Below the pieces are notes generated by a model. That model ran no database searches, was not told the origin of the DNA, and saw only the letters and a list, made by a program, of their open reading frames with translations. A DNA stretch of 64,000 bases from Pseudomonas arsenicoxydans (GTDB taxonomy: Bacteria; Pseudomonadota; Gammaproteobacteria; Pseudomonadales; Pseudomonadaceae). Each line of letters opens with the position of its first letter. Within the stretch, counting starts at the first letter, position 1. Position numbers and translations under genes: made by a program. Shown here piece after piece: positions 60,329-64,000 of the stretch. Where the stretch lies: NCBI RefSeq assembly GCF_900103875.1, contig NZ_LT629705.1, positions 1,869,001 through 1,933,000 of the forward strand, written 5' to 3'.

Positions 60329-61393
60329 TTACGCAGGTTTCGCGAAATCCCGGCTACTGACCCTGCTCACGGGCATGAAACCTGTTGTCTTCTTGAAACT
60401 CATCGTATGCACGAAGTTCTTCATTGAATCTGATGGATCGATGCTCTGCATGTTCAGTCTGAATAGCGTCTCACGCGAGATTGCTACGCTCAGGATTGGT
60501 TGTTCTTCAAGATGGCCGGTCGCAGAGTTAAGCAATGTATCGACGGCTGTCACGATGACAAGATCGTCCGGCAGAATGCTCAGCAACTCCTGCCCGACCC
60601 GCAAAACGCAGCTACACACGTAGTCCTGCAGCAATTCATTGAATTTGCTGGTCGGCATTTTTTTAACGGAAAGCTTGCCGCTCTGTAGTAGTGATTTTAT
60701 TTCTTGAGGGATTACTTTTTCGCCGTGAACCGAGAGCGTGCATTCAAGAATGCCGTCGCCAGCGATAGAGACGGCTATAGCGGTGCCGAGATGCGAAATG
60801 TCTGTAAAAGGGTCTATCCGCTTGATGGCTTCAATTTTGGAATGGCCGTTACCGTTGAGTATTCCTTGAGCTAGCTCGAACTCTTCTTTCCAGTCGTTAT
60901 TTTTTGATTCCCACTCTGTTAACGCTTGGTCCAGCAGCTGTTTGTCTTTGAACACTGCGGTTTGAACCGCCTCTGCCAACTTACGGCGCTTTCTAGTCTC
61001 CAGCTTCAACGAGCGAGCAATGAAGCCAGGCTTGTAGCTTGTTTCGTTCTTTCTGGCTTGGTTTTCCAAGGTGTTGAGCGCGACGGGTTTGAGTGGTGCA
61101 GGTCGTTGCACGAACTCGTTCCAATCGATTTCCTCTGCAGAATCTTTATGCATCGATAACAGCAGTTCGATGTGATTTTCATAGACTTCAACTTCGTAGG
61201 CCGCTTGCTCACGAGCTTCCATCTTTGCGTATTCTTTTTCCTGCACTTGAAGCTCGCGTTGACGACGCTTCGAGTTACGTTCAGCCCGTCGAGCTGACGC
61301 TTGCATCGAGCGAAGGGTTCCTTTCCATGTCATCTCAGAGATCCTCTCATTCAAATTGTTTTTTGCTTTCGGGGGAGGGCGCCTGGCCATCAC
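60329..61393 (-). CDS. Unrecognised accessory protein with N-terminal coiled coil
   Basis: 354 residues (ATG 61393, or 61390 as two Met codons are adjacent). I do not recognise the family. The first 75 residues are very basic and helical (SARRAERNSKRRQRELQVQEKEYAKMEAREQAAYEVEVYENHIELLL), with a likely coiled coil. The rest is of mixed alpha/beta type (DISHLGTAIAVSIAGDGILECTLSVHGEKVIPQEIKSLLQSG, YVCSCVLRVGQELLSILPDDLVIVTAVDTLL), with no signal peptide or membrane segment. The GC content is lower than the neighbours' and the codons less biased, a sign of transfer. It lies inside the segment bounded by the 45-bp repeats and is convergent with the exonuclease. Confidence 0.75.
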   Translation of the reverse strand: MMARRPPPKAKNNLNERISEMTWKGTLRSMQASARRAERNSKRRQRELQVQEKEYAKMEAREQAAYEVEVYENHIELLLSMHKDSAEEIDWNEFVQRPAPLKPVALNTLENQARKNETSYKPGFIARSLKLETRKRRKLAEAVQTAVFKDKQLLDQALTEWESKNNDWKEEFELAQGILNGNGHSKIEAIKRIDPFTDISHLGTAIAVSIAGDGILECTLSVHGEKVIPQEIKSLLQSGKLSVKKMPTSKFNELLQDYVCSCVLRVGQELLSILPDDLVIVTAVDTLLNSATGHLEEQPILSVAISRETLFRLNMQSIDPSDSMKNFVHTMSFKKTTGFMPVSRVSSRDFAKPA

Positions 61394-61608
61394 TCAAATG
61401 ACAGTATCTGTTGCTTTTCCTGGCGTCCATCGTGCGATGGAGGTTTCGTGTTTGCACGGTGAGCTGATGTGTTTAACGAGGCCTCCGGTTTGATGATCGG
61501 TCCTACCAAATATTAGGGAATGTCTGTCTTGCCCCTCATCGGTGACATCGATAACCTTTTGACTGTCGCTGACAATTCAGCGACCGGGACTGCAAGCCCG
61601 CCGATAGT

Positions 61609-61638
61609 TTGATAGTCACCTACAGCCGCACCTATAAT
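61609..61638 (+). promoter_or_regulatory. Sigma70 promoter of the leader RNA and BRO gene
   Basis: TTGATA (61609-61614) and TATAAT (61633-61638) with 18-base spacing. Expected start near 61645, so a leader of about 160 nt precedes the BRO start codon. The strongest sigma70-like promoter that I see in the window. Confidence 0.75.
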
Positions 61639-61670
61639 CGCGTCGCTTTATCTGGCGACCGCCGATTTAT

Positions 61671-61751
61671 GGTGGCTGTGTGCGGGAGACCTTCGGGTCT
61701 GCCGGGGTTGCCTATCGACTCGGTCTTGCAGGCCCGTACACAGCTGCCACC
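61671..61751 (+). ncRNA. C4-antisense-like folded leader RNA upstream of the BRO gene
   Basis: The outer stem pairs ggtggc and tgtgtgcggg (61671-61686) with cccgtacaca and gccacc (61733-61751), with a 3-base bulge. Inside are a UUCG tetraloop hairpin (61687-61700) and a second hairpin (about 61710-61733). Nine bases in the second hairpin's loop (61711-61719, cctatcgac) are perfectly complementary to 61785-61793 (gtcgatagg), which includes the Shine-Dalgarno region, and gctgcca (61743-61749) is complementary to tggcagc (61772-61778). Phage C4 RNA represses antirepressor genes with two such pairings. The similarity to C4 is from memory; pairings are seen. Confidence 0.6.
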
Positions 61752-61802
61752 CATCATCCTGCAAGTGATGCTGGCAGCACCAACGTCGATAGGATTTTCG
61801 CC

Positions 61803-62318
61803 ATGATCAAAGTTACCCCCAATCCCCCTGAAGACTCTGCGCAATCACCTGGATACGAAGCTCACTTCAACCCCAAAACATTCATCCGTCATCACATCCA
61901 ACTCCGAGCACTTCTACTCCACGCAGAGCCTTGGTTCTGCGCCCGCGATATCGGCCGGTTGATGGGTGTGGATATCAACGGCAGACAAGCGCTCAAGCTA
62001 GATGCGGATCAGCGGCAAGTGATGAGATTGTCTGGAAGCGATGACTCCCAGGAGACATTGATGCTGAGTGAGTCGGGCGTATACGCGATGTTGGTGTATC
62101 ACTATTGCCCGGAAAACCGCCATTTGCGGCGTTGGCTGACACACGATGTGGTGCCGATGTTGCGGGAGGAGGCGGGACCCGTTTTGACTCAGGCGCCGCA
62201 TATGCGGGCGATGGAATGGGCGGGCGGGACGCTGCGTCTGCTGCATTGGCGGAAAGAGCCTTGGGTTCGCCTGCGGGATATGCCGGGTTTGTTGTCTGCA
62301 AGTTACAGCGGCGTTTAA
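61803..62318 (+). CDS. BRO-family N-terminal domain protein (phage antirepressor-like)
   Basis: 171 residues from ATG 61803, with tagga at 61790-61794. The BRO-N/Bro domain is seen at about residues 35-115: LRALLLHAEPWFCARDIGRLMGVDINGRQALKLDADQRQVMRLSG, TLMLSESGVYAMLVYHYCPENRHLRRWLTHDVVPMLR. The C-terminal part is short and carries no known domain. BRO domains occur in phage antirepressors and DNA-binding proteins. It may antagonise a prophage repressor or regulate a partner gene; it is the only recognisable phage-type gene in the segment between the 45-bp repeats. Confidence 0.85.
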   Translation: MIKVTPNPPEDSAQSPGYEAHFNPKTFIRHHIQLRALLLHAEPWFCARDIGRLMGVDINGRQALKLDADQRQVMRLSGSDDSQETLMLSESGVYAMLVYHYCPENRHLRRWLTHDVVPMLREEAGPVLTQAPHMRAMEWAGGTLRLLHWRKEPWVRLRDMPGLLSASYSGV

Positions 62319-62321
62319 CAG

Positions 62322-62358
62322 ATCGCTTCGCGGGCAAGTCGAATCGTCGCACCGCCGC
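62322..62358. repeat. REP fragment abutting the right direct repeat
   Basis: gatcgcttcgcgggcaagtc and the following bases (to accgccgc) look like one arm of a common Pseudomonas REP, which ends abruptly where the exonuclease-derived repeat begins at 62357. The two share only the bases gc at the joint. It marks the right edge of the inserted segment. Confidence 0.5.
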
Positions 62359-62401
62359 GGCGAAGATCAATGAGCATCTCAAGCGCCATCGTGGGTTCTA
62401 A
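62357..62401 (+). repeat. Right copy of the 45-bp direct repeat
   Basis: Encodes AKINEHLKRHRGF and a TAA stop in a frame with no upstream exonuclease sequence, so it is a displaced gene end, not a gene. 43 of 45 bases match 60154-60198. Downstream a family B repeat follows. Confidence 0.85.
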
Positions 62402-62411
62402 GATGATCGTT

Positions 62412-62519
62412 TGATCGTTCCCACGCTCTGCGTGGGAATGCAGCCCGGGACGCTCCGCGTCCCTAGAGCGGACGCAGAGCGTCCATTGAGGCATTCCCAC
62501 GCAGAGCGTGGGAACGATC
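62412..62519. repeat. REPIN-like element, family B copy 3
   Basis: 108 bp bounded by tgatcgttcccacgct and its complement, with the same internal hairpins as at 25065 and 53165, 12 bases before the stop of the Lrp-type gene. Confidence 0.9.
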
Positions 62520-62531
62520 GGATGTGGCGTA

Positions 62532-62987
62532 TCAGAGTTTTCCATTCCCTTCCAGCTGTCCCAGCGGCACGCGTTTTTCGATGGCGCTCGACAGCACAAT
62601 CGACGTCTTGCTGAAGCCGAATTTGGCGATGCGGTTAATCAACTCTTCCAGCTCCGGCATCGAGCCCACCGCCGCTTGCATGATCACGCACGGGTCACCG
62701 GTCACCCGGTGGCATTCGGTCAATTGCGGGATTTTGATCAGGTCGTCGTAGGCCTTCTGGTTGCCGTGCTGGTTCAGGCGCAGTTCGATCACGCACTGAA
62801 TCGGCAATCCCAGCTTGGCCATGTCGACTTTTGCCTGGTAACCGGTGATCACCCCGTTGGCTTCGAGCTTGGCCACGCGCTCGGCCACGGCCGGGGCGGA
62901 GAGATTCACTTTGCGCGCCAGGTCGGCGTAGGACGCACGACCGTTTTCCAGCAGGGCACCGAGCAGCATGCGGTCGTATTTGTCCAT
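62532..62987 (-). CDS. Lrp/AsnC family transcriptional regulator
   Basis: 151 residues. HTH (MLLGALLENGRASYADLARKVNLSAPAVAERVAKLEANGVI) and RAM domain. Divergent from the EamA transporter gene across 162 bases, so that gene is its likely target, with the exported solute (an amino acid or analogue) as candidate ligand. It is only distantly like the Lrp protein encoded at 43078. Confidence 0.93.
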   Translation of the reverse strand: MDKYDRMLLGALLENGRASYADLARKVNLSAPAVAERVAKLEANGVITGYQAKVDMAKLGLPIQCVIELRLNQHGNQKAYDDLIKIPQLTECHRVTGDPCVIMQAAVGSMPELEELINRIAKFGFSKTSIVLSSAIEKRVPLGQLEGNGKL

Positions 62988-63149
62988 GGTCGTATTCCTG
63001 AAAATGCCTGACTTTCGAAAACACGGTTTATAGCGCTGATCTCCGTGTTTTGAAAAGTGTACCGACGCTATAAACAGGTTTTGTAACTTATTTTTCGCCG
63101 CTGGCCTTTCTAGAATAGCCGTTCACATTGTCTTGTCATCGAGCTGCCC

Positions 63150-64000
63150 ATGCCTGGCTTACGTCGTTTTCCCGTACCGTTGATCGCTGCCTTTTTCGCG
63201 TTGTACGTGATTTGGGGCTCGACTTATTTGGTGATTCGCATTGGCGTCGAATATTGGCCGCCGTTGCTGCTGGCCGGTATCCGTTTTGTGATCGCCGGGA
63301 CGTTGATGTATGCGTTCCTGCGCTGGCGTGGGGCGCCCGCACCGACCTGGGCGCAGTGGAAGGCTGCCGGGATTATCGGGATCTTGCTGCTCGCTTGCGG
63401 TAACGGCGGGGTCAGTGTGGCGGAACACATGGGCGTTGCGTCGGGCGTGGCGGCTTTGGCGGTGGCGACGGTGCCGCTGTTTACCTTGCTCTGCGGCTAT
63501 TTCTGGGGCGCGCGCAATACCCGTCTCGAATGGGCCGGGATTGTGCTGGGACTGATCGGCATCGCCATGCTCAATCTGGGTTCGAATCTGCAATCGAGCC
63601 CGTTGGGTGCGCTGTTGCTGGTGTTCGCGGCGGCTTCCTGGGCGTTCGGTTCGGTCTGGAGCAAACACTTGCCGTTGCCCCAGGGCGCGATGGCCAGTGC
63701 TGTGGAAATGCTGGTCGGCGGCGTAGCGTTGTTGATCGGCAGTGCGCTGAGCGGCGAGCATCTGCAAGCCATGCCGCCGATAGAAGGCTGGGCGGCCCTG
63801 GCCTACCTGACTTTCTTCGGTTCGATCATCGCCTTCAATGCTTACATGTACCTGTTGAAAAACGTGCGTCCGGCGGCGGCCACCAGTTATGCCTACGTCA
63901 ATCCGGCAGTGGCGGTGTTGCTGGGTATCGTGTTTGTCGGCGAGACCATCGGCGTCGAAGAAGGGCTGGCGATGCTGGTGATCATCAGTGCCGTGGTGTT
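63150..64000 (+). CDS. EamA/DMT-family transporter (YedA-like), cut by the window edge
   Basis: 283 residues visible from ATG 63150. Two EamA repeats with about ten membrane helices (FALYVIWGSTYLVIRIGVEYWPPLLLAGIRFVIAGTLMYAFLRW opening the first; AALAYLTFFGSIIAFNAYMYLLKNVRPAAATSYAYVNPAVAVLLG in the second). The family exports amino acids, drugs or metabolites. The substrate is unknown; the divergent Lrp/AsnC regulator favours an amino acid. The last helix is outside the window. Confidence 0.93.
   Translation, partial: MPGLRRFPVPLIAAFFALYVIWGSTYLVIRIGVEYWPPLLLAGIRFVIAGTLMYAFLRWRGAPAPTWAQWKAAGIIGILLLACGNGGVSVAEHMGVASGVAALAVATVPLFTLLCGYFWGARNTRLEWAGIVLGLIGIAMLNLGSNLQSSPLGALLLVFAAASWAFGSVWSKHLPLPQGAMASAVEMLVGGVALLIGSALSGEHLQAMPPIEGWAALAYLTFFGSIIAFNAYMYLLKNVRPAAATSYAYVNPAVAVLLGIVFVGETIGVEEGLAMLVIISAVV

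Noticed and set aside
60199-62356. Intact prophage between the 45-bp repeats
   Set aside because: Only 2.2 kb, with no integrase, structural or lysis gene. At most it is a remnant, satellite or cargo segment.
62105-62401. 98-codon frame ending in AKINEHLKRHRGF, like a second exonuclease fragment
   Set aside because: Only the last 15 or so codons match, because of the 45-bp repeat; the rest is out of frame with BRO coding sequence.

Overview
This 64 kb window reads as ordinary chromosome of a Pseudomonas of the P. fluorescens group. The evidence is the gene order (the mrdA-rodA-mltB-rlpA-dacA-lipBA block, the leuS-lptE-holA block, the miaB-phoH-ybeY-corC-lnt block, and ladS-thiD-thiE-hemL as around PA3974-PA3977 of P. 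aeruginosa), the high GC coding style, and the many REP/REPIN-type palindromes between genes. I see no rRNA, tRNA or CRISPR array. The species is inferred, not proven.

Layout. 1-2259: C-terminally cut RTX-type protein with a hydrophobic, toxin-translocation-like middle. 2526-4663: a DedA-PAP2 fusion and an alkyladenine DNA glycosylase. 4841-16298: a long same-strand run for proline and NAD synthesis, ribosome maturation, cell elongation (PBP2, RodA, MltB, RlpA, DacA) and lipoate synthesis. 16443-17392: an LD-carboxypeptidase gene broken by one missing base. 17473-23600: lytic transglycosylase, the ribosome rescue factor ArfA with a terminator-like hairpin inside its coding region, HolA, LptE and LeuS. 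23880-30545: a conserved hypothetical, an ElyC-like protein and the lnt/corC/ybeY/phoH/miaB cluster. 31104-32347: an intact IS3-family element inserted exactly in the loop of a REP palindrome. 32385-38618: Sel1 protein, hemL, thiE, thiD and the hybrid kinase LadS. 38692-49018: AidB-like dehydrogenase, Amn, RluE-like enzyme, Lrp regulator, a candidate small RNA, a Gln/Asn/Pro-rich surface protein, cation efflux and HrpB.

49120-56176 looks like one catabolic and uptake unit: a LysR regulator divergent from an aldehyde dehydrogenase, a class III aminotransferase and a NitT/TauT-type ABC importer. A 47-bp block (35/47 identical, no gaps) lies upstream of both the dehydrogenase gene and the importer genes, which suggests joint control. 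The substrate is not evident.

56184-60198 holds an EEP-family phosphodiesterase, YciC, DUF2076, a NYN-domain protein and a DEDDh exonuclease. The last 45 bp of the exonuclease gene are repeated (43/45) at 62357-62401. The 2.2 kb between the copies carries an unrecognised 354-residue gene and a BRO-domain gene preceded by a strong sigma70-type promoter and a folded leader that resembles phage C4 antisense RNA. Part of that leader is perfectly complementary to the ribosome-binding region of the BRO gene. This small insertion is the most interesting part of the window. The window ends with a second Lrp/AsnC regulator divergent from an EamA transporter that runs off the edge.
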